Shown here piece after piece: positions 26,363-34,233 of a DNA stretch of 64,000 bases; position 1 is the stretch's first letter; each line of letters starts with the position of its first letter. The position numbers and the translations under genes were made by a program. The notes beneath the pieces were generated by a model. That model worked only from the letters and a program-made list of their open reading frames with translations. It did no database searches and was not told the origin of the DNA. Source of the stretch: Nocardioides marmotae (GTDB taxonomy: Bacteria; Actinomycetota; Actinomycetes; Propionibacteriales; Nocardioidaceae); NCBI RefSeq assembly GCF_013177455.1, contig NZ_CP053660.1:682001-746000 (forward strand). The letters are read 5' to 3'.

Positions 26363-26418
26363 TTGACAGTGATCCAGGCCACGCTTCAATGTTCCCGATA
26401 GACGCACGGCTGTGCGTC
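26363..26418 (+). promoter_or_regulatory. promoter with IclR-type operator ahead of the second flavin monooxygenase
   Basis: TTGACA (26363-26368), 18-bp spacer, CAATGT (26387-26392), then GACGCACGGCTGTGCGTC (26401-26418), an extended inverted repeat whose CGCACG core begins 16 bp after the first base of the -10. Layout and spacing equal those at 23680-23733. CGAAC follows after five bases. Confidence 0.65.
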
Positions 26419-26442
26419 ATGCGAACGGCACGAGGGAGAAGC

Positions 26443-27672
26443 ATGACCCTGTCACTGGACGACGAGACCACTGCCGGCACCGCCCGCGGATCCCGGCTCG
26501 CCGAGGACGAGCTGGTGCTGCGAGCGCAGGAGCTGCGGGAGCTGCTCGTGAAGGAGCAGGAGGACACCGAGCGGGCCGGGCACTACTCCGAGCGCATCCA
26601 CGAGGCCTTCGCGGACGCCGGTTTCTACCGCATCCTCACGCCGGCCGCGTTCGGCGGCCTCGAGCTGGGGATCGGGACCTTCTTCCGGGTCGTCACCGAG
26701 GTCGCCCGCGGCAACCCGAGCGCGGCCTGGTGCCTGGCGCTCGGGGCTGGCCACGCGCTGCCGATGGCGTCGTACTGGAGCGCGGAGGCCCAGCGCGAGG
26801 CCTTCGGCGAGGGCCGCACCTTCATCGCGCCGCACCGCAACCAGGGCGGCTTCGGCAAGGCGGTGCGGGTCGACGGCGGCTACGTCGTGGACTGCACCTT
26901 CAACTACTGCTCCGGGGTGCCGTTCTCCACCCACTTCATGGGCACCACCCTGCTCCAGAACCCCGACGGTCCGCCCTCGCAGCTGGTGGTCGTGGTGCCG
27001 CGCGAGTCCTACACCGTGCTCGACGACTGGGGCAACGGACGCACCCTCGGCATGCAGGGGTCCGGCTCCAACTCCGTCGTGCTCGACAACGTCTTCGTGC
27101 CCGACCACATGGCCGTGCCCTACAACTGGCACGACCACGTCGGTCCCACGCCGGGCACCGAGCTGCACGACAACCCGCTCTACATCGGCCGGCTCACCGC
27201 CTTCTACGCCGGCGAGGTCATCTCGGTGGCCATCGGCACCGCGCAGGCAGCGCTCGACGAGTACGAGTCGATCATCCGCACCCGCACGACGCTCAAGGAG
27301 CCGCGGGTGCTGAAGATGGAGACCGAGACGGCGCAGCGCGTGCTCGGCCGCGCCCTCATCCTCACCGACGCCGCCCAGAGCATCATGGCCGACGTCGGCC
27401 GGCTGCACACCGAGCTGGCCACCGCGGCGCTCGACGGCGGAGCGCCCTTCACCTACGTCGAGGACACCCGGCTGCGCGGCCGGGTGCACCAGGCGGGCCA
27501 GCTGGCGATCCAGGCCATGGACCTGATCTTCCCCAACGCCGGCTCCAGCGCCGCGCGCCAGGGCGAGCCGCTGCAGCGCTACTACCGCGACATGGGCATG
27601 TTCCGCGGCCACCCGACCGCGCTCATCGACGACCTCGCCGTCGGCCACGGTCGCACCCACCTCGGTCTGTGA
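26443..27672 (+). CDS. flavin-dependent monooxygenase, acyl-CoA-dehydrogenase fold, copy 2
   Basis: Protein of 409 aa, paralogue of 17857-19158 along its length (AGFYRILTPAAFGGLELG; NPSAAWCLALGAGHALPMASYWS; GTAQAALDEYESIIRTR). Group D flavin hydroxylases of this type need reduced flavin from a separate reductase, which is not adjacent here. ATG 26443 is preferred over upstream starts because GAGGGAGAA lies 6 nt before it and because the upstream frame runs through the operator. First gene of a plus-strand run that also encodes an ABC transporter, a Zn-dehydrogenase and a P450. Substrate unknown. Confidence 0.8.
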   Translation: MTLSLDDETTAGTARGSRLAEDELVLRAQELRELLVKEQEDTERAGHYSERIHEAFADAGFYRILTPAAFGGLELGIGTFFRVVTEVARGNPSAAWCLALGAGHALPMASYWSAEAQREAFGEGRTFIAPHRNQGGFGKAVRVDGGYVVDCTFNYCSGVPFSTHFMGTTLLQNPDGPPSQLVVVVPRESYTVLDDWGNGRTLGMQGSGSNSVVLDNVFVPDHMAVPYNWHDHVGPTPGTELHDNPLYIGRLTAFYAGEVISVAIGTAQAALDEYESIIRTRTTLKEPRVLKMETETAQRVLGRALILTDAAQSIMADVGRLHTELATAALDGGAPFTYVEDTRLRGRVHQAGQLAIQAMDLIFPNAGSSAARQGEPLQRYYRDMGMFRGHPTALIDDLAVGHGRTHLGL

Positions 27673-27714
27673 CCGGCCCCACCTGACCCGATCTGCAGCG
27701 AACAGGAAGCAAAC

Positions 27715-28584
27715 ATGACTGCCATCACCCCGACCCTCGAGAAGAGGGCCACCGCGACGGTCATCATCAAGGCCGGTGCGCGACGCAATGACCCCTACTC
27801 GGTCTTCCAGCGCAAGAAGCGGCTGGGTCGCGCACTCGCCTGGGTCGCCCCCGTCCTGGTCCTGCTGTCATGGCAGATCTCCTCCGACACGGGCCTGGTC
27901 GACAAGCGCACGTTCACCTCGCCGACCGAGGTCGGCGAAGCGTTCTGGACGCTCGCGACGAACGGTGTGCTCTTTGAGAACCTGGCCGTCACGGTCCAGC
28001 GCATCGGCATCGGCTACGTCAGCGGAGCCGTGGTCGGCATCGTGGTGGGCCTCGCCCTCGGCTGGTCGATCCTGATGCGCTCCGCGGTACGCCCCATGAT
28101 CCGCGCGCTGCAGACCGCCCCCACGCTGGGTCTGTTCCCGCTCTTCATGATGATCTTCGGCCTGGGTGAGACCGCGAAGTACCTCATCGTGGCCAAGGGC
28201 ATGGGCGTGCTCGTCGCGCTGGCCGTGATCGATGCCGTTGCCGCGGTCCCCACCGCCTACATCGAGGCCGCGAAGTCGCTGGGCTGCTCCAAGTGGGCGT
28301 TCTTCACCGAGGTCATCCTGCCCGCGTCCCTCGAGCGGATCATCACGGCGCTTCGGATCGGTATCGGCATCGGCGTCCTGTCGACCATCGGGGTGGAGTT
28401 CATCGCCGCCAACGAGGGCGTCGGCCGCATCATCTGGACCTCCTGGAACCTCTTCCTCCCCGCCCAGATGTGGGTCGGGATCATCACGTCCTGCCTGCTC
28501 GGCGTGGTCGGCAACATGCTCGTCGACCTCCTGCAGCGCCTCGTCATGCCGTGGCAGCGAGAAGGCGACCGCGTCGTCAGCTGA
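27715..28584 (+). CDS. taurine/sulfonate/nitrate-type ABC permease (SsuC-like)
   Basis: Permease of 289 aa with about six hydrophobic segments and the EAA loop IEAAKSLGCSKWAFFTEVILPASLERI. The first cytoplasmic stretch of about 40 residues is followed by WVAPVLVLLSWQISS as the first membrane segment. Members of the family import sulfonates, nitrate, pyrimidine precursors and, in catabolic islands, aromatic acids such as phthalate. Works with the binding protein encoded next and with the ATPase at 32202, which is separated from it by three genes. Confidence 0.9.
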   Translation: MTAITPTLEKRATATVIIKAGARRNDPYSVFQRKKRLGRALAWVAPVLVLLSWQISSDTGLVDKRTFTSPTEVGEAFWTLATNGVLFENLAVTVQRIGIGYVSGAVVGIVVGLALGWSILMRSAVRPMIRALQTAPTLGLFPLFMMIFGLGETAKYLIVAKGMGVLVALAVIDAVAAVPTAYIEAAKSLGCSKWAFFTEVILPASLERIITALRIGIGIGVLSTIGVEFIAANEGVGRIIWTSWNLFLPAQMWVGIITSCLLGVVGNMLVDLLQRLVMPWQREGDRVVS

Positions 28585-28647
28585 CTCTCCCGTGCGCGCA
28601 GCGCCGGTCCCTCACCTCGTGCTCCATCCCATCGAAAGGCCCTGCCC

Positions 28648-29751
28648 ATGAACCTCTCCCTGAACCTGTCCAGGAGCCGCGTCGGTGTCCTGCTGTCCGC
28701 GTCGGTCGCGGCCGGCATGCTCCTCGCGGGCTGCTCCTCCACCGAGTCCGCGTCGTCGGCCGCCACCGAGAAGGTCGGCGAGTGCGTGCGTCCCGCCGAG
28801 AAGACGCCGCTCACCCTGGGCGTCTCGACCAGCCTCGCGTACGCCCACATGTACATCGCCAAGGAGTTCGGCTTCTTCGAGGAGGAGAACCTCGACGTCG
28901 AGTTCACCCAGCTCACGAACCCGTCGGACACCCTGCCGCTGATCTCGCAGGGCGAGATCGACGGCGCGTTCGGTGGCATGTCCGCCGGCTTCCTCAACGC
29001 CGTCGACCGCGGCCTCAACATCCGCATGGTGCAGGCTCGCGGCGACTACCCGGCCGAGGCCGAGAAGGGCGCTGCCTTCCTGGTCCGCAAGGACCTGCTC
29101 GACGACGGCACGGTCAAGGACGTCTCCGACCTCGAGGGACGCACCATCGGCTTCAACGGTGGTGAGGGCGACATCGCCAACGCCGGCGGCTACTTCATCT
29201 CCAAGATCCTCGAGGACGGCGACCTCACCCTCAAGGACATCAAGGTCAGCAACGTCGGCTTCGCCGACACCGAGGTCGCCTTCAAGAGCAAGGCGATCGA
29301 CGCGGCCTTCGTGCCGTCCCCGTTCAACACGATGCTCCAGGAGAACGGGCTCGCCGAGCCGTTCGGCGACCAGGAGAAGCTCGCAGAGGAGACGACCGGC
29401 GGCCTGATCCTCGGCCCGAACCTGCTCGAGGACAACCGAGTGGCCGGCGAGGCCCTCCTCCGGGCGTTCCTCAAGGCCGCCGACGTCATGCGCGAGGGCG
29501 ACTACCGGGAGAACCCCGACGTCGTCGAGGCGCTGCTCGCCAACGAGTACGACGAGAACACGATCGCGACGACGCCGCTCTACGCCTACGAGGCCGGCCT
29601 CCCGCTCAACGAGGAGTCGTTCTCGCGGTTCCAGGAGACCTTCACCGAGTACGGCGACGTGCTCACCGCCGAGGAGCCCATCCCGTTCGACGAGCTCACC
29701 GACGAGAAGCTCCGCGAGGCCGCCGTCGCGACCCACGGCAAGTGCGACTGA
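28648..29751 (+). CDS. ABC transporter substrate-binding lipoprotein (NMT1/THI5-like)
   Basis: Exported lipoprotein of 367 aa. The signal peptide ends in a lipobox LLAGC with the lipidated Cys29. The mature part has the SsuA/THI5 pattern TPLTLGVSTSLAYAHMYIAKEFGFFEEENLDVEF and a GRTIGFNGGEGD ligand-domain stretch. It gives the transporter its specificity; the ligand is probably the island's growth substrate or an aromatic acid (inference). A perfect 16-bp-stem hairpin lies 17 bp after the stop. Confidence 0.9.
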   Translation: MNLSLNLSRSRVGVLLSASVAAGMLLAGCSSTESASSAATEKVGECVRPAEKTPLTLGVSTSLAYAHMYIAKEFGFFEEENLDVEFTQLTNPSDTLPLISQGEIDGAFGGMSAGFLNAVDRGLNIRMVQARGDYPAEAEKGAAFLVRKDLLDDGTVKDVSDLEGRTIGFNGGEGDIANAGGYFISKILEDGDLTLKDIKVSNVGFADTEVAFKSKAIDAAFVPSPFNTMLQENGLAEPFGDQEKLAEETTGGLILGPNLLEDNRVAGEALLRAFLKAADVMREGDYRENPDVVEALLANEYDENTIATTPLYAYEAGLPLNEESFSRFQETFTEYGDVLTAEEPIPFDELTDEKLREAAVATHGKCD

Positions 29752-29768
29752 GCATCGGCTGACCCCCA

Positions 29769-29804
29769 CCCGTGCGGGGCCGGGCCGCCCCGGCCCCGCA
29801 CGGG
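29769..29804 (+). terminator. strong GC hairpin after the binding-protein gene
   Basis: A perfect 16-bp stem (29769-29784 with 29789-29804) closes on loop CCGC. There is no U-run. Between a binding-protein gene and the following genes such hairpins often act as partial terminators or 3' stabilisers, keeping the binding protein more abundant than downstream products. Confidence 0.6.
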
Positions 29805-29827
29805 CCACCCGCCACGAAAGGACCACC

Positions 29828-30898
29828 ATGCTGGCAGCGCTCCTCGACGGACACGGGGACTTCCTCCTGGAGGACGTCGAGCCCGTCCCGCCGCAGCCTG
29901 ACGAGGTCGTCGTCAGCGACCCGCTCGGCTTCGCCTGCATCACCGACTGCATCCAGCGCCGCGACGGCGGAGGGCAGGCGGCACCGCACGTGCGCGGGCA
30001 CGCCGGGACCGGCGTGGTGACCGCCGTGGGCTCCGCCGTCACCCGCGTCTCGGTGGGCCAGCGGGTGCTCGCGCCCACCCGCCCGATGTGCGAGAAGTGC
30101 TTCTGGTGCCGTCACGGCCAGCCCGAGCAGTGCGCCACGGCAGCCCTCCCGGCACCCGTCGTCGCCATCCGCGCAGACGGCACCGAGCTGCGCGGCTCGG
30201 CCCGCGTGGGGTCCTTCGCCGAGCAGATGAAGGTGCGGGAGACCCAGCTGGTCCCGATCGACAGCGAGATCAGCGACGAGGAGCTGGTCACGCTGGGCTG
30301 TGGCGCAGGCGGCGGGCTCGGGGCCATCCTCAACACCGCGACCGTGACGCCGGGCAGCACGGTGCTCGTCGTGGGATCGGGCGTCTTCGGGCTCTCGGCC
30401 GTCCAGGGGGCCCGGATCGCCGGCGCCGCCAGGATCATCGCCGTCGACCCGGTCTCCGAACGGCGCACGCTCGCCCTGGCGCTCGGTGCCACCGACGTCA
30501 TCGACCCGACCGGCACGGACGTCGGCGAGGCGGTCCGCGAGCTGACCGAGGGGCGGGGCGCCTGCGTCGTCCTGGAGGCCATCGGCGGCGCCGAGCACCA
30601 GCGGCGCGCCTTCGACTTCGCCAGGCTCGGTGGTCAGATCGTCCTCGGCGGCTTCGGCAAGAAGGCCGACGAGGTGACCTTCCCGGCCAACGACCTCGCG
30701 ATGCGCGGCAAGCAGGTGCTGAGCTGCCAGTTCGGCTCCGTCAACATCCTGGCCGACCTGCCTCGGTTCGCCGGCTTCATCGAGTCCGGAGACTTCGACG
30801 CCAAGGCCCTCGTCTCGGCGCGGTACCCCCTGGAGAGCGTGAACGCCGCGCTCGACGCGCAGGACTCCCTGTCGATCCTCGGTGCGGTCATCGGCTGA
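29828..30898 (+). CDS. zinc-type alcohol dehydrogenase (MDR family), copy 2
   Basis: Medium-chain dehydrogenase of 356 aa, paralogue of 21738-22814. It shows ACITDCIQ, RGHAGTGVV (again GHA instead of GHE), a cysteine-rich structural zinc lobe (MCEKCFWCRHGQPEQC) and the Rossmann motif GSGVFGLSAVQGA. GAAAGGA precedes ATG 29828. Its stop overlaps the P450 start in TGATG, so the alcohol made by the P450 may be the substrate of this enzyme (inference from coupling). Confidence 0.86.
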   Translation: MLAALLDGHGDFLLEDVEPVPPQPDEVVVSDPLGFACITDCIQRRDGGGQAAPHVRGHAGTGVVTAVGSAVTRVSVGQRVLAPTRPMCEKCFWCRHGQPEQCATAALPAPVVAIRADGTELRGSARVGSFAEQMKVRETQLVPIDSEISDEELVTLGCGAGGGLGAILNTATVTPGSTVLVVGSGVFGLSAVQGARIAGAARIIAVDPVSERRTLALALGATDVIDPTGTDVGEAVRELTEGRGACVVLEAIGGAEHQRRAFDFARLGGQIVLGGFGKKADEVTFPANDLAMRGKQVLSCQFGSVNILADLPRFAGFIESGDFDAKALVSARYPLESVNAALDAQDSLSILGAVIG

Positions 30899-32076
30899 TG
30901 ACGGCCACCGACTGGAACCCCGACGCATGGGACGCCGAGACCGACGTCTACCGGGAGCTCGACGCGCAGCGGCGCACCTGCCCGGTCCCGCTGGGTGCCA
31001 CCCGTGACGGCGCCGCCTACTACGCCGCCCTCACGCACGCAGACGTCGTCGCCGTCACCGGCGACCCGCGGACGTTCAGCAGCGCCGAGCGCCGCCTGGA
31101 CGACGGCACCCGCCGGATCCCGCTCGAGATCGATCCGCCGGAGCACGCCCAGGTGCGCAGGCTGCTGCAGCCGTACTTCCGGCCCGACCGACTCGAGGCC
31201 CTGCGCCCGGTCATCGAGCGCCACGCCCGAGAGATGACGGGCGACCTGCTCGCGCACGGCACCACCGCCGACTACATGGACGTCGCCGGCCCCTTCCCCG
31301 CACGGGTGCTCTGCGCGCTGATGAACGTGCCCGACGAGGACTGGTCCCGCATCAAGGACTGGTCGATGCGTTCGGTCACCACCGCCCCCGTCAGCGACGC
31401 CGAGCGAGGCGACGCCGGGGCGCGGCTGCGGGACTACGTACGCGACCTCGTCGCCGAGCGACGCGTGCGACCGCTGCCCGTGGAGGAGGACATGACGAGC
31501 GGGCTCCTCGCCGCTCGGATCAGCGACGAGCCCCTCGACGACGACACCGTCGTGGGTGCCCTGCAGCTCATGCTCGTCGCGGGACACCTCACCACCACCC
31601 TCTCCCTCGGCATCATCGTCCGCCGCCTCGCCGAGGACCCTGCGCTGCAGCAACGGTTGCGTGACGAGCCGACCCTGGTGGGCGACGCCATCGAGGAGAT
31701 CCTCCGCGTCGAGCCCGCCGTCGTGGCGAACTCGAACCCGCGCACCGTGACGGCCCCGGTCGAGCTGGGTGGCCTCCAGCTGCAGCCGGGCGACCGGGTG
31801 CTGCCGGTATGGGGCGCGGCGAACCGCGACGAGACCCGGTTCGAGGACGCAGACCAGATCGTGCTCGGGCGCGGACGGAGCGCCAACGTCACGTTCGGTC
31901 GAGGGATCCACCTCTGCATCGGCGCCCCGGTGGCGCGGCTCGAGATGACCATCGCCGTCGGCGCCCTGCTCGACGCCACCGAGCACTTCGGGCTCGGCGA
32001 GACGGTGGAGGAACGCGCGACGTGGCGCCAGCAGGGGCCGACGCGGCTCGACCTGGCGCTCGTTCCGCGCCAGTGA
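30898..32076 (+). CDS. cytochrome P450
   Basis: Soluble bacterial P450 of 392 aa. The heme-thiolate loop is FGRGIHLCIGAPVARLE (Cys340), the I-helix oxygen-activation motif is AGHLTTT, the K-helix motif is EEILR, and an early ERRLDDGTRRIPLEIDPPEH segment is typical of class I bacterial P450s. ATG 30898 overlaps the upstream stop. It needs a ferredoxin and reductase; the 7Fe ferredoxin at 2310 and the reductase at 19155 are the only candidates in the window. Likely hydroxylates or O-demethylates the aromatic substrate. Confidence 0.92.
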   Translation: MTATDWNPDAWDAETDVYRELDAQRRTCPVPLGATRDGAAYYAALTHADVVAVTGDPRTFSSAERRLDDGTRRIPLEIDPPEHAQVRRLLQPYFRPDRLEALRPVIERHAREMTGDLLAHGTTADYMDVAGPFPARVLCALMNVPDEDWSRIKDWSMRSVTTAPVSDAERGDAGARLRDYVRDLVAERRVRPLPVEEDMTSGLLAARISDEPLDDDTVVGALQLMLVAGHLTTTLSLGIIVRRLAEDPALQQRLRDEPTLVGDAIEEILRVEPAVVANSNPRTVTAPVELGGLQLQPGDRVLPVWGAANRDETRFEDADQIVLGRGRSANVTFGRGIHLCIGAPVARLEMTIAVGALLDATEHFGLGETVEERATWRQQGPTRLDLALVPRQ

Positions 32077-32119
32077 CGACGTACCCACCACGTTTCCACC
32101 ACCGCCCACCCACCCCCAG

Positions 32120-32185
32120 CACCTCACCAGCACCCCACCAGCACCCCACCAGCACCCCACCAGCACCCCACCAGCCCCGCACCAG
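32120..32185 (+). repeat. six 11-bp direct repeats in a C-rich, G-poor spacer
   Basis: Consensus CACCCCACCAG. Four exact units lie at 32131-32174, flanked by one diverged unit on each side (32120-32130 and 32175-32185). The whole 32077-32185 spacer between the P450 and the ABC ATPase gene is rich in C and almost lacks G on the plus strand, the composition expected of a Rho-utilisation site in RNA. Confidence 0.9.
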
Positions 32186-32201
32186 CACTAGGAGCAATGC
32201 C

Positions 32202-33047
32202 GTGACCCAAGCACTCGTCGACTCGGTCTCCGACCTCGGCCCCGCCACGCCCAAGCTGCGCATCGAGAACGTGGGCAAGGAGTTCGAGCTCCGCAAGGGC
32301 GCCCGGTTCAAGGCCCTGAGCGACATCACCTTCGACGTGGCGCGAGGCGAGTTCGTCAGCGTCGTCGGCCCGTCGGGTTGCGGCAAGTCGACCCTGCTGC
32401 GGATGATCGCGGGCCTCGACGTGCCGAGCACCGGGAGCATCGAGATCTCCCAGGACGTGCCGGGCCGCAGCCCCACGGCGGTGGTGTTCCAGGAGTACTC
32501 GATCTTCCCGTGGAAGTCGGTGGAGGAGAACGTCGCCTTCGGCCTCCGGATGCGCGGGGAGAAGCGCAAGGACGCCCTGGTCACCGCCAGGTCGTGGCTG
32601 AAGAAGGTCAACCTCGGCGGGTTCGAGAAGTCCTACCCCGCCACCCTGTCCGGCGGCATGAAGCAGCGGGTCGCCGTCGCCCGGGCCCTGGCCCTCGACC
32701 CGGAGGTGCTGCTCCTCGACGAGCCGTTCGCCGCCCTCGACGCGCAGATGCGGGAGGTCCTCCAGGAGGAGCTGCTCGAGCAGTGGCAGGACGACGGCAA
32801 CGAGCGGTCGGCGATGCTCGTCACCCACAGCCTGGACGAGGCGATCCTCCTCGGCGACACCGTCGTGCTGATGTCCGCCACCCCGGGCGTCGTCCGTGCG
32901 CGGTACGACGTGCCGTTCGAGCGCCCGCGCAGCCCGCACCTCCGCGGCACCAAGGAGTTCGCCGAGCTGCGCGACCTGATCTGGAACGACCTGCGCGAGG
33001 AGGTCCTCGCGGCGAGCAGGGCGCGCGAGGCCGCCGACAAGGGCTGA
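32202..33047 (+). CDS. taurine/sulfonate/nitrate-type ABC ATPase (SsuB-like)
   Basis: ATPase of 281 aa. Walker A is GPSGCGKS, the Q-loop is VVFQEYSIFPW, the signature is LSGGMKQR, Walker B is LLLDEPFAALD and the switch histidine is in VTHSLDEA. GTG 32202 is chosen because AGGAG (32190-32194) lies 7 nt upstream. It energises the permease at 27715 and the binding protein at 28648, although a dehydrogenase, a P450 and a repeat-filled spacer of 125 bp lie between. No other ATPase of this type is in the window. Confidence 0.92.
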   Translation: MTQALVDSVSDLGPATPKLRIENVGKEFELRKGARFKALSDITFDVARGEFVSVVGPSGCGKSTLLRMIAGLDVPSTGSIEISQDVPGRSPTAVVFQEYSIFPWKSVEENVAFGLRMRGEKRKDALVTARSWLKKVNLGGFEKSYPATLSGGMKQRVAVARALALDPEVLLLDEPFAALDAQMREVLQEELLEQWQDDGNERSAMLVTHSLDEAILLGDTVVLMSATPGVVRARYDVPFERPRSPHLRGTKEFAELRDLIWNDLREEVLAASRAREAADKG

Positions 33048-33092
33048 CCTGTCACGCCCGGCCGAGCAAGCGCGACGAGAGAACGGAACGAG

Positions 33093-34232
33093 ATGTACCT
33101 GGAGCTGACCGCGGACGAGCGGGACGTGGCCGCCGGCACGAGGAAGTTCCTCGCCGCCACGGCGGGGGCCCACCTGCTGCGCGAGCGGGAGGACGACGAG
33201 AGCCCGTTCGACGACGACTGGTGGCAGGGCGGGGCGGCGCTGGGCTGGGTGGCGCCGCTGGTGCCCGAGGAACGTGGGGGTGGCAGCGTCACCGGCACAC
33301 CCATGCGTGAGCTCGGCCTGGTGGCCCACGAGCTGGGGTCGGCCGCGGCGCCGGGGCCGGTGGCCGTCACCAACGCGGTGCTCGCCGGGCTGGTGCGGGC
33401 CGGCGGCGCTCACTCGCCCGTGTCGGACGCGACGCTCGCCGCGATCGTGGTCGGCGAGACCACGGTGACGTGGGCGGCCGGCGACGGGGGACCGGCCTGG
33501 CGGCCCTTCGAGACCCCGGTCCGGATCACCCGCACCAAGGACGGGCTGCAGCTGGACGGCGAGTGCCCGCTCGTCGAGCTGGCCGGCCCCACCGACCTCC
33601 TCCTCGTCAGCGCCATGCGCGTCGACGGGCCCGCGCTCGTCCTGGTGCCTGCGCACACGGCCGGCGTCAGCGTCGAGCCGGTGTGGGGGCTGGACCTGTC
33701 GCGGCGGTGGGCGCGGGTGGTGCTGGACGGCGTCCAGCTGCCGGTCGCCGCGCTCGTCGCGGCCGGTCCCGAGGCCGAGCAGCTGGTCGAGCACCAGCTG
33801 CGCGTGCTCGCGGCGCTGCAGTGCGCCGACACCTGCGGTGTCCTCGACACCGTCTTCGAGATGACCCGGGAGTGGGTCGACCACCGCTGGTCGTTCGGTC
33901 GGCCGCTCGCGTCCTACCAGGCGCTCAAGCACCGGCTCGCCGACGTCCGCACCCTGCTCGAGGCGTGCCGCGCCACCACGGAGGCGGCCCTCGACGCGAT
34001 CGACGCCGATGCGCCGGACGCCGGCGAGCTGGTCAGCGTGGCCAGCGCGTTCGTGGGCGAGCACGCCCCGGGGATGGTCCAGGAGTGCGTCCAGCTGCAC
34101 GGCGGGATCGGCGTCACCTGGGAGCACGACCTGCACGTGCACCTGCGCCGCGTGGTGACCAACGCCGCGGCGTACGGCAGTCCGACCGACCACCGGCGAC
34201 GCCTCGCGGACGTCGTCACGGAGGGATCCTGA
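33093..34232 (+). CDS. acyl-CoA dehydrogenase, small-subunit type (pair 3)
   Basis: Protein of 379 aa, counterpart of 23774-24934: same opening, same WAAGDGG and LDLSRRWARVVLDGV segments and the same ending LHGGIGVTWEHDLHVHLRR. The middle domain is diverged as in other obligate-heteromer subunits. ATG 33093 lies 45 bp after the ABC ATPase stop. The full-length partner starts one base after its stop. Probably oxidises a later or different acyl-CoA than pair 2, or is a redundant copy. Confidence 0.88.
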   Translation: MYLELTADERDVAAGTRKFLAATAGAHLLREREDDESPFDDDWWQGGAALGWVAPLVPEERGGGSVTGTPMRELGLVAHELGSAAAPGPVAVTNAVLAGLVRAGGAHSPVSDATLAAIVVGETTVTWAAGDGGPAWRPFETPVRITRTKDGLQLDGECPLVELAGPTDLLLVSAMRVDGPALVLVPAHTAGVSVEPVWGLDLSRRWARVVLDGVQLPVAALVAAGPEAEQLVEHQLRVLAALQCADTCGVLDTVFEMTREWVDHRWSFGRPLASYQALKHRLADVRTLLEACRATTEAALDAIDADAPDAGELVSVASAFVGEHAPGMVQECVQLHGGIGVTWEHDLHVHLRRVVTNAAAYGSPTDHRRRLADVVTEGS

Positions 34233-34233
34233 G

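Noticed and set aside
32120..32185. CRISPR-like array
   Set aside because: Units are 11 bp with no spacers and no cas genes nearby; it is a plain tandem repeat.
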